This document shows, piece by piece, positions 7,505 to 15,659 of a stretch of DNA of 64,000 bases. The notes under the pieces were generated by a model, which saw only the letters and a list, made by a program, of their open reading frames with translations, did no database searches and was not told the DNA's origin. Source of the stretch: CAIQQQ01 sp040399685 (lineage in GTDB: Bacteria > Pseudomonadota > Alphaproteobacteria > Acetobacterales > Acetobacteraceae); NCBI GenBank assembly GCA_040399685.1, contig JBBART010000006.1, forward strand, positions 1 through 64,000. The letters are read 5' to 3'. The position numbers were made by a program, and so were the translations under genes. The stretch's first letter is position 1. Every line of letters begins with the position of its first letter.

Positions 7505-7734
7505 CGGCTGGCCAACAGGCTGAGCCGCCGATCGCGGCCACCGTTCAGCAATTCGGCAACAGTGGGTGAAGCCATGTGCGCCACCCCGGGCGGCAACAGC
7601 CGCCACCCGGTGTTCGCCATGCCGGCCATCACTGTGCCAACGAGATGATCGAGTTCTGCATCGGCCAGCAGGTCAGCAATCGGGCACTGGCTGGCACGTG
7701 CGGCGGCGCGGATCTCGGCGATGTGCGCCGGCAT
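7501..7734 (-). CDS. Hypothetical small phage protein
   Basis: 77 residues (MPAHIAEIRAAARASQCPIADLLADAELDHLV..). Mainly alpha-helical, no motif recognised. The start overlaps the MuB stop (TAATG) and the end overlaps the zinc-ribbon start (ATGA). Confidence 0.55.
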   Translation of the reverse strand: MPAHIAEIRAAARASQCPIADLLADAELDHLVGTVMAGMANTGWRLLPPGVAHMASPTVAELLNGGRDRRLSLLASR

Positions 7735-8705
7735 TACGCAGCCCCCCCGACGGCCGTGTTGCTGAGCTGGGCGTCTGCCATGATGATGTGATCGGCGCCC
7801 ACCGCATCGACGTCCTGACCGGTGGCCAACATCCTTGCCACCCGCAACGTGCGATCCATCTTGCGCAGGCCGCCCGGTTTGTTGGCCACAGCACTCAGCA
7901 GACGACGTTCCTCTTTGCCAAAGATGCTGCCCGCATCGAGCAGCGCCGCCACATCGCCGGCCAATGGCTTGCGGCGCAGCAGGTGCATGCCAAATCGGCT
8001 ATCCAACTGCGCGAACTGCGCGCGCGGGCCGCCGTTCTGCATCCGCAATTTGATATCGGGATGACCGACCAGGGCCATGCCGACGCGAACCGCCGGGTTG
8101 TCATGCAGCGCCCGCAACTGATCGAGCGCCGACAGAGAAATATGCTGCGCCTCGTCGATCACGATCAGCGCCCGGCGACCGATCAGGAAGCGCGCAATGG
8201 CCCGTGACCGGCGCACCGAACTGCTCTCACGCACATCCAGCAGGTCGCAAAGATGCTCCAACACCGCGTAGGGGGAGCGCATCCCTGGTTCGCCGGTCAG
8301 CAGAAACACGTTGCTGTTGCGCCGCTGGTATTCGCGGCACGCCTCGGTTTTGCCAACGCCTGGCTCGCCGCACAACGTCACCATGTCCGGATCGAACTGC
8401 GCCTGCTCCAGCAAGCTCATGAACGACGTGGCCGACGGCGTCTGCACAAAGCCGATACGCGGTGGCGTGGCGGATTTCACCTTCGCCTGCTTGGCGCGGC
8501 TGGACAGCCAGATCCGGGTGCTTTCGGCCAACTGGTTGTTGTTGCCGGCATACGTCCCATTCATGAACGCCTGGAAGGTGGACCGCCCAACCCCCGCTTC
8601 AGTGGCAATGGCCGGGATGCTGAGGCCGTCTTCCTCGGCTGCCTGGCGCACGGCCTGCCGCACACTGTCGAAGTCCGCCAAGAATTTTTCTGTCGTCGCG
8701 CTCAT
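7734..8705 (-). CDS. MuB-type AAA+ ATPase, transposition target-DNA activator
   Basis: 323 residues. An N-terminal helix-turn-helix (about residues 28-50, LSIPAIATEAGVGRSTFQAFMNG) is followed by an AAA+ core with Walker A GEPGVGKT (113-120) and Walker B LIVIDE (180-185). Mu B forms ATP-dependent filaments on target DNA, delivers it to the transposase and gives target immunity. The gene lies 39 nt after the transposase gene, the standard A-B order. Intact. Confidence 0.93.
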   Translation of the reverse strand: MSATTEKFLADFDSVRQAVRQAAEEDGLSIPAIATEAGVGRSTFQAFMNGTYAGNNNQLAESTRIWLSSRAKQAKVKSATPPRIGFVQTPSATSFMSLLEQAQFDPDMVTLCGEPGVGKTEACREYQRRNSNVFLLTGEPGMRSPYAVLEHLCDLLDVRESSSVRRSRAIARFLIGRRALIVIDEAQHISLSALDQLRALHDNPAVRVGMALVGHPDIKLRMQNGGPRAQFAQLDSRFGMHLLRRKPLAGDVAALLDAGSIFGKEERRLLSAVANKPGGLRKMDRTLRVARMLATGQDVDAVGADHIIMADAQLSNTAVGGAA

Positions 8706-8744
8706 CAGCCAAATCTCCTGTGAAATTCACGCACGTCCCGGCGA

Positions 8745-10712
8745 TCAATCGTCGCCGTTCGTCACCACGCGAAGACGCGCCCGGCTGGTGGCCGCGACAT
8801 AGGCGGCCTCGGCCGGCGACTGTTCTTCGAGTTCTGTTTCAGGGGCCAACTGGCGGGCTGTGTTGCCCCAGACCAGCTGCACAACTTTCGGTTCGCTGAG
8901 CGGCGGTGCATCCGGCAACGGCTGGAGGAACTTGAGGCGCTGCTTGAGCGACATCTTGCTGGTCGCGGCATCGAGTGCTTTCGCGGCCCGCACGAACGCC
9001 TTGGACTTCCGACCCGTCTCGCGCGCATCGTCGCGGTTCATGAAGCCGCTGTCGGCGATGCAAGGGGCCTCGCAGAGATACGCACCATCGGCGCGATATA
9101 CATGCACGCCGGCCTGGACGTTCATCGGATCAAACCGCACAGTCACGCGTGCCCCGCGCGTCTCCACCAGGTCTTCATGCCAGAACCGGTTGCCGAGTAT
9201 CTCAATGCTGCCATTGATGCGGGCCGTCTTGATGCTCTCGGTCGCCAATAGACACAGCCGACGCTGCTCGGCCGTCGCCTTGCGGATGGTTGAGACGGCG
9301 TAGCTCTCGGCGAACACCTGATCGAAGCTGCGGCCGTCGCAGATGCCGCCCGTGCGGCCCAGCCTGCCATTGTGCTCTGCGATGCCCTCGTTGATCACTT
9401 GAACGAATAGCGCCAGCGGCACCGCCTTCTCGCCATAGTTTCCAGGCTTGTTCACGGGGCTATTGCCGACATAGGCGCCCTCGAAGCGCGGGTCTTTGGC
9501 AATGCTGCCGGCCATGTCGCGGAACGCCCGTTCAATGGGCTTGGCCTGGCCGTGATAGACGTTCGTAAAGCGCACATTCACGCCCAGCTGCGTCATCAGG
9601 CCAACAGGGTCTTCATCCTTGATCTTGAACCTGTGACGCGTCTTCTGGCCGCCGGTGATCTCCTTGGCTGCGAACTCGCGGCCGTTGTCGAAGATGATCT
9701 CGGGCGGAATGCCGTACCGCTCCATCACCTCGCCGAAGCAAAGCCGCACGCCATCGCGCGTCGGGCTGAAATCCACGCGCCACGCCAAAACCTTGCCGGA
9801 CTGAATGTCCTGGAACGCCGCCATCACCGGTCGGGTGATCGTGCCGTCCGGGTAAAGCACACGCACGTCCCAAGTGTGGAAGTCGGCGTTCAGCACCTGC
9901 ATCGCATGAAGATCGCTGCGATCACGGCGTTGTGGCGGATACAACGTCGCCACCGCATCGGCACCTTTCCGGCGCAGCACGCGCACGGTCTCAGGGATGG
10001 CCATCAGCCGACGCTCGCACGTCTTCAAGCTCGGCACCGTCCAGCCGTGCAACGGGGTTTGGAGCTCGCGATCGGCGAACAGTCGCCGGTAGCAATCCGC
10101 CACGGACGGCTCGCTCTGGCGTAGCCAATCGGCTTTCAGCGCCTCCCATGCCTCGTCGCAGAATTCTACCCGCGCACCGGCACTGCCGGCATGGCGGGGC
10201 GACAAATATGGTAGCCAGTCGGCTACTGGCACGCGGTGCACGAGCTTCTCCCACTCATAGAGGCTCGATTGGGCCACCTTGTTGTGCTCGGCCACCTGGC
10301 GCATTGCGACGGTCTTCGCCACGCCGGCATCGGTGAGTGATCGCACAGCCTGGAGCGCTGCCAGCCGTGTGCTGGCGACGGATTTTTTCTTGTCGGTCTG
10401 CCGATCGAACCACTGCCAGCGGTCGCTCCGGTCTGCCCCATTCAGCGCATGGGCCGGGGCCACTGCGGTCGGCTTCTCAAGCGTCAGATCAATGCACAGC
10501 TTCACCTGCGCTGCCTGTGGCAGCACGGACAGATGGTATTCAATGCCGCCGCCGCGTCCGGTGCGCTCGCGCCACCAGGTGCCGCGCTGCTCGGGCTTTG
10601 TCCAAGCCTCACGCTCAGCTTTGAATGCAATTCCGCGCGGCGATGCTGGAAGGTCTGGCAGTGTCCGGCAGGCAAGCTCGGCGGCCGTGAACCACTCTTG
10701 AACCAATCTCAT
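8745..10712 (-). CDS. Mu-type DDE transposase (MuA family)
   Basis: 655 residues. The N-terminal winged-helix end-binding domain includes EWFTAAELACRTLPDLP. The RNase H-like core has catalytic Asp about 277 (NADFHTWDV), Asp about 342 (FDNGREF) and Glu about 394 (KPIERAFRD), closely matching the DDE spacing of MuA. The C-terminal part continues past 450 with the regions that contact MuB and ClpX in Mu. It catalyses replicative transposition of the phage. The ATG overlaps the upstream stop (ATGA). All catalytic residues are present, so it should be active. Confidence 0.95.
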   Translation of the reverse strand: MRLVQEWFTAAELACRTLPDLPASPRGIAFKAEREAWTKPEQRGTWWRERTGRGGGIEYHLSVLPQAAQVKLCIDLTLEKPTAVAPAHALNGADRSDRWQWFDRQTDKKKSVASTRLAALQAVRSLTDAGVAKTVAMRQVAEHNKVAQSSLYEWEKLVHRVPVADWLPYLSPRHAGSAGARVEFCDEAWEALKADWLRQSEPSVADCYRRLFADRELQTPLHGWTVPSLKTCERRLMAIPETVRVLRRKGADAVATLYPPQRRDRSDLHAMQVLNADFHTWDVRVLYPDGTITRPVMAAFQDIQSGKVLAWRVDFSPTRDGVRLCFGEVMERYGIPPEIIFDNGREFAAKEITGGQKTRHRFKIKDEDPVGLMTQLGVNVRFTNVYHGQAKPIERAFRDMAGSIAKDPRFEGAYVGNSPVNKPGNYGEKAVPLALFVQVINEGIAEHNGRLGRTGGICDGRSFDQVFAESYAVSTIRKATAEQRRLCLLATESIKTARINGSIEILGNRFWHEDLVETRGARVTVRFDPMNVQAGVHVYRADGAYLCEAPCIADSGFMNRDDARETGRKSKAFVRAAKALDAATSKMSLKQRLKFLQPLPDAPPLSEPKVVQLVWGNTARQLAPETELEEQSPAEAAYVAATSRARLRVVTNGDD

Positions 10713-11170
10713 AGCGCACCATCCCGGCGCGCATCACGCATCAGGGCCTCGCGCTGCTTGCGCAGGGCGTCCTCCCGATCACGGATTGCGGCCAGCTCGA
10801 TAAGGGGAAGGAATTTGCGCGGGATGACGGCCCAGCCGAACATCTCCGCCAGCATCTCCAGCAGGCGCCGGTCACCGGTTGCATGGATCAGCGCCACGAA
10901 ACGCGGCAGGTTGATCACCTGGTCAGCACGGGCCTGTGACGCATAGGCGTCCAGCATGTTCTTGCTGACCGTCTCACCGAGAAAATCGGACATGCGCTTG
11001 GCGATGGCAGGCCGGTCCAGGGTGCAATCAGCCATCGCCTGCGACAACGCCATCGCCACCCGCCCCTGAATGGTCGCGGCGCGCACGTCGCGCTCATCGA
11101 ACCGGGCCACCGTCTGCGGCGGCTGCCAGTCGAGCAGGTCAGGCTGATGGGGTGACGGGCGCTGGGCCAT
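10709..11170 (-). CDS. Conserved early protein beside the transposase
   Basis: 153 residues. The middle (IQGRVAMALSQAMADCTLDRPAIAKRMSDFLGETVSKNMLDAYASQARADQ) looks like a helical DNA-binding or CII-like regulator segment and recurs upstream of MuA in related prophages. Function not established. Its stop overlaps the transposase start by 4 nt, and 3 nt separate it from the upstream gene. Confidence 0.62.
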   Translation of the reverse strand: MAQRPSPHQPDLLDWQPPQTVARFDERDVRAATIQGRVAMALSQAMADCTLDRPAIAKRMSDFLGETVSKNMLDAYASQARADQVINLPRFVALIHATGDRRLLEMLAEMFGWAVIPRKFLPLIELAAIRDREDALRKQREALMRDARRDGAL

Positions 11171-11173
11171 TGG

Positions 11174-11623
11174 TCAGACGCTTCCGGTCGCAGGCTGAAA
11201 CCAGCGACGGACCAAACGGGCAAAAGGCCCTCCGCCATCGCGTCGCGCCGCCTGAGAGGCGCGCTTGGCTCGGGTTGAGCACGGCATGGGCGCGGCCATG
11301 CATCGGTTCATGCCGTGGCATTGCTCATCGCGGCAGCTGCGCCACGGCTCAGAAACGTGCGCTATGATCGCAGGCGCACCATCACTGGCCTTCGGCGCCG
11401 TCTGGCGCTCGGCCCATTCATTGACCGCAACCCGGATCACGCTCGCAATGACGTGGACGTTGGCGTCCGGCATGTCCGTCCACACGTCGACAATGGCCAC
11501 CTGATGACCATCCGCAGCCCAGACAACACCGGCCTCGACCGCCAGGTCGACGTGCCATGGTGTGGGTGCGAGCTGGTGCAGTTGTGCGAGCAGCATCTGG
11601 GCTGCCTCCGGCCGCGTGCTCAT
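11174..11623 (-). CDS. Hypothetical phage early protein
   Basis: 149 residues from MSTRPEAAQMLLAQLHQL. A central beta-rich part (WHVDLAVEAGVVWAADGHQVAIVDVWTDMPDANVHVIASVIRVAVNEWAE) is followed by a Cys/Arg-rich tail. Unrecognised. The ATG at 11623 overlaps the stop at 11620 of the upstream, frameshifted gene (ATGA), favouring this start over 11659. Confidence 0.5.
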   Translation of the reverse strand: MSTRPEAAQMLLAQLHQLAPTPWHVDLAVEAGVVWAADGHQVAIVDVWTDMPDANVHVIASVIRVAVNEWAERQTAPKASDGAPAIIAHVSEPWRSCRDEQCHGMNRCMAAPMPCSTRAKRASQAARRDGGGPFARLVRRWFQPATGSV

Positions 11624-11936
11624 GCCACTTCCCTGACCCAGAGCATCAGGCGAACCCACCAGCCGGGCATCCGTGCCTCACGCTCCCTCTGGGTCGCAGG
11701 GCGAATGTCGTTTGCAACGGTGGCCAGCCGATCTGCCAGATCCCAAAGCAGGTCCACCTCTGCCAACGCCGGTACGCCGTTGCGCAGTTGCGCAGTTGCG
11801 CGTCGGTCAGGGTATCGAGGTGCGCAATCCAGATACGACGCCCAATCTCGCGCATCTGGAGCGCTGTGCGATCCAGCTCGGTCCAGGCACGCCGGGTGAC
11901 CTGCATATTCGGCCCTGCGGCGATCGCGGCGCTCAT
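11620..11936 (-). pseudogene. Small phage early gene broken by an 8-bp tandem duplication
   Basis: The ATG at 11936 (MSAAIAAGPNM..) overlaps the stop of the ParB-like gene, and a stop at 11620 overlaps the next start. The two ends lie in different frames. The switch falls at the 8-bp direct repeat 11780-11795: with one copy removed the protein reads ..LTDAQLRNGVPALAEVDLLWD.. and ends VRLMLWVREVA at 11620. With both copies it shifts and terminates at 11646 with an unlikely tail. An ancestral protein of about 102 residues is therefore inferred. The repair is read directly from the sequence; function is unknown. Confidence 0.7.
11780..11795 (-). repeat. Tandem duplication of TTGCGCAG (2 x 8 bp)
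   Basis: TTGCGCAG occurs twice in a row, followed by a partial third unit TTGCGC at 11796-11801. It lies inside the frameshifted early gene and accounts for the frame change, because 8 is not a multiple of three. Replication slippage could add or remove a unit. Confidence 0.9.
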
Positions 11937-12763
11937 GCCGCGCGCCCCTGCCGAGCGGCTTCGCGCGCCATCTGGCTGAGATGCTCGCGGAACCGCTGCT
12001 GCGCCCCAACATCCGAACGCTCGAACAAGCGCCGCAGCTTCTGGAAATCTGCATCAACCACATCTGTGCGTGTGGTGGGGGTTTGCTTGATCAGCCGAAT
12101 GGCCGCGCCGACTGTCAGCATCTCGCCCACCGCGCCATGCGCCAGCAGCAGATTGACCACTGCCAGCTGATCTTCGGACACCAGCTTGCTGATCGCATCC
12201 AGGTGCGAGGCGCGCCGGGCGATCCAGGTCGTGCCGATCAGCTTCTTCGTCGCATCGCTCAGCCCGTTGGCGCGGGCCACCGCACGGTCGATCGTGCTTT
12301 CGGAAATTCCCAGCCGCTCGGCTGTGGCTGCCGAGAAGGTCTGGATCAAATCCGCATGTTTGCGGATTTGATCGCCCTTGCGATTTCCGCCCGCTTTCAC
12401 CTCGGGATGAAGGTTGAGATAGATGTCCTTCCGGCGCGCCATGAACACTGCGCGGTCCAGCGCATTCAGCTCGTGGCGAGATAGGTTCTCGTCGATCTCC
12501 ATCACCTCGGCAGTGAGGTCGTCCACATCGCGGACCACCGCCAGGATCGCCGTCATCCCCTCGATGGTGGCACCGCGGAGGCGGTGCGCCCCGGCGATCA
12601 GCGGATACAATCCGGTGCTCGCCTGCCGCGGCAAAACCTCGATCGGCGCCCGCTGGCCAAAGGCGGTCATGCTCGCGCCGATTTCAGCCGCATGGTCGTC
12701 GTCGACTGGCCGTAGGCGGATGCCCACATCGATGTCGGCCAGGGGGAGCGTAATGATTTTCAT
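11933..12763 (-). CDS. ParB/Srx-fold nuclease-domain protein of Mu-like phages
   Basis: 276 residues. The N-terminal region MKIITLPLADIDVGIRLRPVDDDHAAEIGASM..G, with the LIAGAHRLRGA box at about residues 54-64, is the ParB N-terminal fold. The EIDENLSRHELNALDRAVFMARRK stretch follows as in ParB. A C-terminal helical part (LIQTFSAATAERLGISESTIDRAVARANGL) contains a helix-turn-helix. ParB-like proteins are frequent just after ner in alphaproteobacterial Mu-like prophages; their role is unproven, and a nuclease/CTPase or regulatory function is possible. Intact, starting 3 nt after the ner stop. Confidence 0.8.
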   Translation of the reverse strand: MKIITLPLADIDVGIRLRPVDDDHAAEIGASMTAFGQRAPIEVLPRQASTGLYPLIAGAHRLRGATIEGMTAILAVVRDVDDLTAEVMEIDENLSRHELNALDRAVFMARRKDIYLNLHPEVKAGGNRKGDQIRKHADLIQTFSAATAERLGISESTIDRAVARANGLSDATKKLIGTTWIARRASHLDAISKLVSEDQLAVVNLLLAHGAVGEMLTVGAAIRLIKQTPTTRTDVVDADFQKLRRLFERSDVGAQQRFREHLSQMAREAARQGRAA

Positions 12764-12765
12764 GT

Positions 12766-13074
12766 TTATGCGGCCTTCGCGTTTTGAGTGTTTCGGACGG
12801 CCGGCAGCGCGATAGGGTCAAAGCCACTGGAACGGGACTTCGACGATCCACTGACGGTCCAGCGCGCCGGCCAAACCTCGTGCAGGGCAACGCCCAACAC
12901 ATCGGCAATCCGGCGCTCGATCGGAGATGAGTAGTCGGCGCGGCAGATGGTGTTGCTCACGGCCTTGCGGCCAAAGCCCCACTGCGATGAAAGGGCGCTG
13001 AGCGTAAGCCCAGAGTTCTTGCGAAGGGCTGCCTTGATATCTTCCGGGTGCCAGCCGACGGGGTTGCGTGCCAC
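12766..13074 (-). CDS. ner: Ner/Nlp-type early regulator
   Basis: Up to 102 residues from a GTG at 13074 (VARNPVGWHPEDIKAALRK), which has AAAGGA 7 nt upstream; an ATG at 13131 would give 121 residues. The HTH core (LTLSALSSQWGFGRKAVSNTICRADYSSPIERRIADVLGVALHEVWPARW) is typical of Ner/Nlp, the Mu protein that represses early transcription and the repressor gene. It is first in the leftward early operon, opposite the rightward repressor gene. Confidence 0.85.
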   Translation of the reverse strand: MARNPVGWHPEDIKAALRKNSGLTLSALSSQWGFGRKAVSNTICRADYSSPIERRIADVLGVALHEVWPARWTVSGSSKSRSSGFDPIALPAVRNTQNAKAA

Positions 13075-13159
13075 TGCGTGATCCTTTGCCTTGCGTCCCC
13101 GGCCGCGTATGTTGAAAGCGGGAGCTTTCACCGGGGATTGCCCCGGCAGAATACGAGAA

Positions 13160-13204
13160 ATGAGTTCTTTTGCAACTCATAAGTTGGCTTCCGAGTTCTT
13201 TCGG
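13160..13204. promoter_or_regulatory. Operator-like inverted repeats between ner and the repressor gene
   Basis: A perfect inverted repeat ATGAGTT-7 nt-AACTCAT (13160-13180) is followed by a related site containing TTCCGAGTT (from 13189) with a partial TCGGA return. The shared GAGTT half-site recurs at 13293-13319. The location between divergent regulators fits an operator/early-promoter block bound by the repressor and/or Ner. Confidence 0.6.
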
Positions 13205-13247
13205 ACGCGCTTTTTACGTGAGGCGGTGCCATGTTATTGTTTTTGCT

Positions 13248-13826
13248 ATGAAAAATGCGATGACTACGCCAAAAAATCTCGAAAATGAGAATTTCCGAGT
13301 TCTGGGATCTAACTCGGAAGAGAGCGACGGCCGCGAGCGGCTGCGCATTGCCATCAAGAGGGCTGGCGGTAATAAGGTTGTCGCTCAAAAATCAGGTGTC
13401 CCTATCGCGACACTTGGCGGCTACATCGCGGGCCGCGACATGAAGCAATCGAGCCTGATTGCGCTCGCCAGGGCTTGCGGCGTGAACGTGGGCTGGCTGG
13501 CAGCCGGTGAGGGACCAATGTTAGGTGAACCGGTGACTGCGCCCGTGTTAACCGAGCAGAAGCCAGAAATGGGACCTAATAACCCTGGCGCGGCACAGCC
13601 TCTGCAGCGTGGCGCTTTTGCGACGATCGACGTCGATATTCTGGCGCGCTCGATGCAATCTGCGCAGGCTAAATTTAGCGAGGCCGGCAAGACCCCGAAC
13701 CCACGCGAGCTCGCCCAGGTCACGTTGCTTCTTTACGACGTCTTAAAAGATGCGGAAAAAAACGATGATGAAGATATTACGAAAGAGGGTAGACGTGAGA
13801 TCAATACCGAACAATTATCGGGTTGA
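13248..13826 (+). CDS. Phage repressor-type HTH regulator
   Basis: 192 residues from ATG 13248 (MKNAMTTPKNLENENF); a downstream ATG is at 13260. The HTH is LRIAIKRAGGNKVVAQKSGVPIATLGGYIAGRDMKQSSLIALARACGVNVGWLAAGEG, the C-repressor type with the usual GWLAAGEGP ending. The C-terminal part lacks a LexA-like peptidase core (no Ser/Lys pair seen) and is largely polar, so induction by self-cleavage looks unlikely. Transcribed away from ner. A second operator-like inverted repeat lies inside its first codons, suggesting autoregulation. Confidence 0.78.
   Translation: MKNAMTTPKNLENENFRVLGSNSEESDGRERLRIAIKRAGGNKVVAQKSGVPIATLGGYIAGRDMKQSSLIALARACGVNVGWLAAGEGPMLGEPVTAPVLTEQKPEMGPNNPGAAQPLQRGAFATIDVDILARSMQSAQAKFSEAGKTPNPRELAQVTLLLYDVLKDAEKNDDEDITKEGRREINTEQLSG
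13293..13319. promoter_or_regulatory. Perfect 9-bp inverted repeat inside the repressor 5' end
   Basis: TTCCGAGTT-9 nt-AACTCGGAA, exact arms. It shares the TTCCGAGTT half-site with 13189-13197. It overlaps codons of the unstructured N-terminus just before the HTH, so either the true start is later or the operator lies within the gene. Confidence 0.6.
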
Positions 13827-14032
13827 TAAGTCCCAAAGGGGCTCGACAAGGTAAGGTATCAAAATTGCCACCGAAAAAATATAATGCGATAGATTCGATT
13901 ATCGCATCCGCCACAAAAGAATTAAAAAAATCAAATCAAAACGATGGGGCCGATAGAGAACAAAAAAATATAGTTATTCATATACATACACTTAACTATT
14001 ACGAGTTTTCGTCCAGCAATGAGAGGCCATAA
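13823..14032 (+). CDS. Small AT-rich hypothetical protein (start uncertain)
   Basis: A 69-codon frame opened by TTG overlapping the repressor stop; a second TTG at 13865 has AAGG 8 nt before it and would give about 55 residues. The protein is Lys/Asn-rich (SATKELKKSNQN..) without motifs. Base composition is far more AT-rich than anything nearby, a common feature of phage moron DNA. Coding status is uncertain. Confidence 0.35.
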   Translation: MISPKGARQGKVSKLPPKKYNAIDSIIASATKELKKSNQNDGADREQKNIVIHIHTLNYYEFSSSNERP

Positions 14033-14033
14033 C

Positions 14034-14414
14034 GTGAAATTATATCAAGCCATTTCGTTATTTTTGATCATTCCATCAATGCTTGTTGGTTGCGCCACAG
14101 CCGGAGTGAAAATCGACCAGCAGCAAGCTGCTGCCTTTCAACCAGGCATTGCCACATATGCCGATATCATCGCGAAGTTTGGTAAACCGAGCCGAGAAAC
14201 GATGATGGGCAATGGCAGTCGCACCGTCGCCTACGTCTATGTGCGGAGCACCGCGCGGCCTCAGAGCTTCATTCCCGTCGTCGGTGCATTTGTCGGTGGC
14301 GCGGACCAAGAGACCAGCAGCGTCGCGTTTCGGTTTGCACCAGATGGCAAGCTAATCGACCACACCACTAGCAGCGGCCAGATCGGTGTTGGCACAGGTC
14401 TGGCCGGCGGCTAA
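14034..14414 (+). CDS. Lipoprotein with BamE/SmpA-like fold
   Basis: About 126 residues from GTG 14034, preceded by AGAGG at 7 nt; the ATG at 14019 lacks a ribosome site. The signal sequence ends in a good lipobox (LVGC), so it is lipidated. The mature part (PGIATYADIIAKFGKPSRETMMGNGSRTVAYVYV) resembles the small BamE/OmlA fold seen in many envelope lipoproteins. It sits at the outer edge of the prophage after the repressor, a usual place for morons altering the lysogen's surface. It could instead be a host gene next to the integration site. Confidence 0.7.
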   Translation: MKLYQAISLFLIIPSMLVGCATAGVKIDQQQAAAFQPGIATYADIIAKFGKPSRETMMGNGSRTVAYVYVRSTARPQSFIPVVGAFVGGADQETSSVAFRFAPDGKLIDHTTSSGQIGVGTGLAGG

Positions 14415-14652
14415 GACGCTTCTAAGACGCCGGTAGGCAGTGATCGCCGCCGGCATCTTAAATTCCGAAAGCCAGTGTCGCAAACGCCCCCTAAACAAGA
14501 ATTTCCGGAATTGGCCAAATTTCTCCGCCAACCTCCGAAACCCGCAGAAATCCCACGATATCCCGCCCCATCGCAGCCTATCCCGGTATTCCAGATTCCA
14601 ATGTCCGGTTACAGCCACTCACGCAAAAATTCGTTGCTGCAACGCAGTAAAG
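14415..14652. other. Non-coding stretch likely to hold the prophage end
   Basis: No convincing gene. It contains TTCCGGAA (14503-14510) and two CCGAAA motifs (14465-14470, 14535-14540) that could be transposase-binding sites. A GC stem CCGGCG..CGCCGG overlaps the lipoprotein stop (about 14405-14430) and might act as a terminator, but it lacks a T-run. The phage/chromosome junction is expected here. Confidence 0.35.
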
Positions 14653-14670
14653 TGCGCAGATGTTTGCGCA
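14653..14670. promoter_or_regulatory. LacI-family operator candidate
   Basis: TGCGCA-GATGTT-TGCGCA: two copies of a self-palindromic hexamer spaced 6 nt, giving an 18-bp near-palindrome of the shape used by LacI/GalR-family proteins. It lies 30 nt before the LacI-type gene, in position for autoregulation. A GGAGGC-T-GCCTCC palindrome (14675-14687) covers the likely ribosome-binding area. Confidence 0.5.
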
Positions 14671-14699
14671 TGCCGGAGGCTGCCTCCTAAAGTTCCGAC

Positions 14700-15559
14700 A
14701 TGCGAAGCCCAAGTCAGCAAAACGGCCGCCGACCAACCATCGTCACCCTGGCCCATGAGGCTGGCGTGGCGCCTTCAACCATCTCGCGCGCCCTCAAGGG
14801 CGACACGCGCATTTCGGCGGAAATGCGGGCCAAGGTCGCACGCCTGGTAAAGGAACACGTCTATACGCCGCATGCCTCAGCCCGATGACCTCGGCGGAAC
14901 TGCCATCGAACGTGGCGGCCGTCTGCCGGGCCAATGGCGTGCCCGTCTTCATGGTCAATAGGGTGGCGCGGCTGCACGCGAGTGCGGTCGCCTGCGACAA
15001 CCTCAGCGGCAGCGCGCTGTTGGCGGAGCTGCTGCTGCAAGGCGGGCATCGGCGTATCGGCCTGATCCGCACATCCACCTCTTCCTCGACCGGTCTGGAG
15101 CGCGACATCGGGTTCACCCGCCGCCTCGAAATGGAAGGCGTGACCCTTGCCGTTCGCCTCGATGGGCATTCGACCTATGAAGGCGGGTTTGAGGCCGGCC
15201 GGCAGCTTGCGGCCATGGCGCCCTACAACCGGCCCGACGCGATCTTTGCTGTCAGCGACATCATGGCATTCGGGGCGCTGGAAGCCTTCCGGCTTGCCGG
15301 CCTGAGCGTGCCAAGCGATGTGGCGGTCGTCGGCTTCGACGGATTGGCGGAAGCAGGCCGACCCATCTACGACCTGACGACCGTGGAGCAACCGCTCGTG
15401 GCGATGGTGGGACGCGCGTTGGACCTGTTGCAGGCCCGCATGGCCGATCAAACCCAGCCAGACGAAACCGTTTCGCTGCGCGGGCGCTTGATCATCCGCG
15501 GCTCCAGCCGGGTGGTTCCAGCCGCGGGCCACGTGATGATACATCAACAGCAAGACTGA
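14700..15559 (+). pseudogene. LacI-family transcription regulator, internally deleted
   Basis: The first frame (14700-14888) is a clean LacI DNA-binding domain (TIVTLAHEAGVAPSTISRALKGDTRIS..) ending after YTPHASAR. The second frame starts at ATG 14885 (ATGA overlap) and carries the later effector-binding part: PVFMVNR, the HRRIGLI region, DAIFAVSDIMAFGALEAFR and VAVVGFDGL. The first part of the sugar-binding lobe, roughly 60-75 residues including the usual lines after SARSL, is missing and the frames do not join. An internal deletion that also shifts frame explains this. The two pieces could be expressed separately, but an intact regulator cannot be. Confidence 0.8.
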
Positions 15560-15659
15560 GAGTGGAGCGGCACGCGTTGCCGCAGCCATTGACAAGGCGA
15601 TCGCATCGTGGCGACTGGCATTGTACAAAATCAAAAAAACAACGAAAGGAACGTCCCAA

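Larger units (their letters stand above)
1..14414. mobile_element. Mu-like transposable prophage, early/left half (continues beyond base 1)
   Basis: Gene content and order match the Mu family: a rightward repressor faces a leftward early operon with Ner, a Mu-type DDE transposase and MuB-type ATPase, Gam, GemA and a Mor-type activator. A lysis set and gp25/26/27/28-like morphogenesis genes follow. Nearly all genes are translationally coupled by short overlaps. The phage left end should lie at or just right of the lipoprotein gene, before the chromosomal LacI gene. No 5-bp target duplication can be tested because the other end is outside the window. The right boundary given is the last plausible phage gene, not a proven attachment site. 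Confidence 0.88.

Noticed and set aside
11620..12063. Continuous minus-strand frame of 147 codons as a real gene
   Set aside because: Its first half lies antiparallel in composition to the ParB-like coding region and is Arg-rich nonsense; only the last third fits, explained better by the frameshifted gene.
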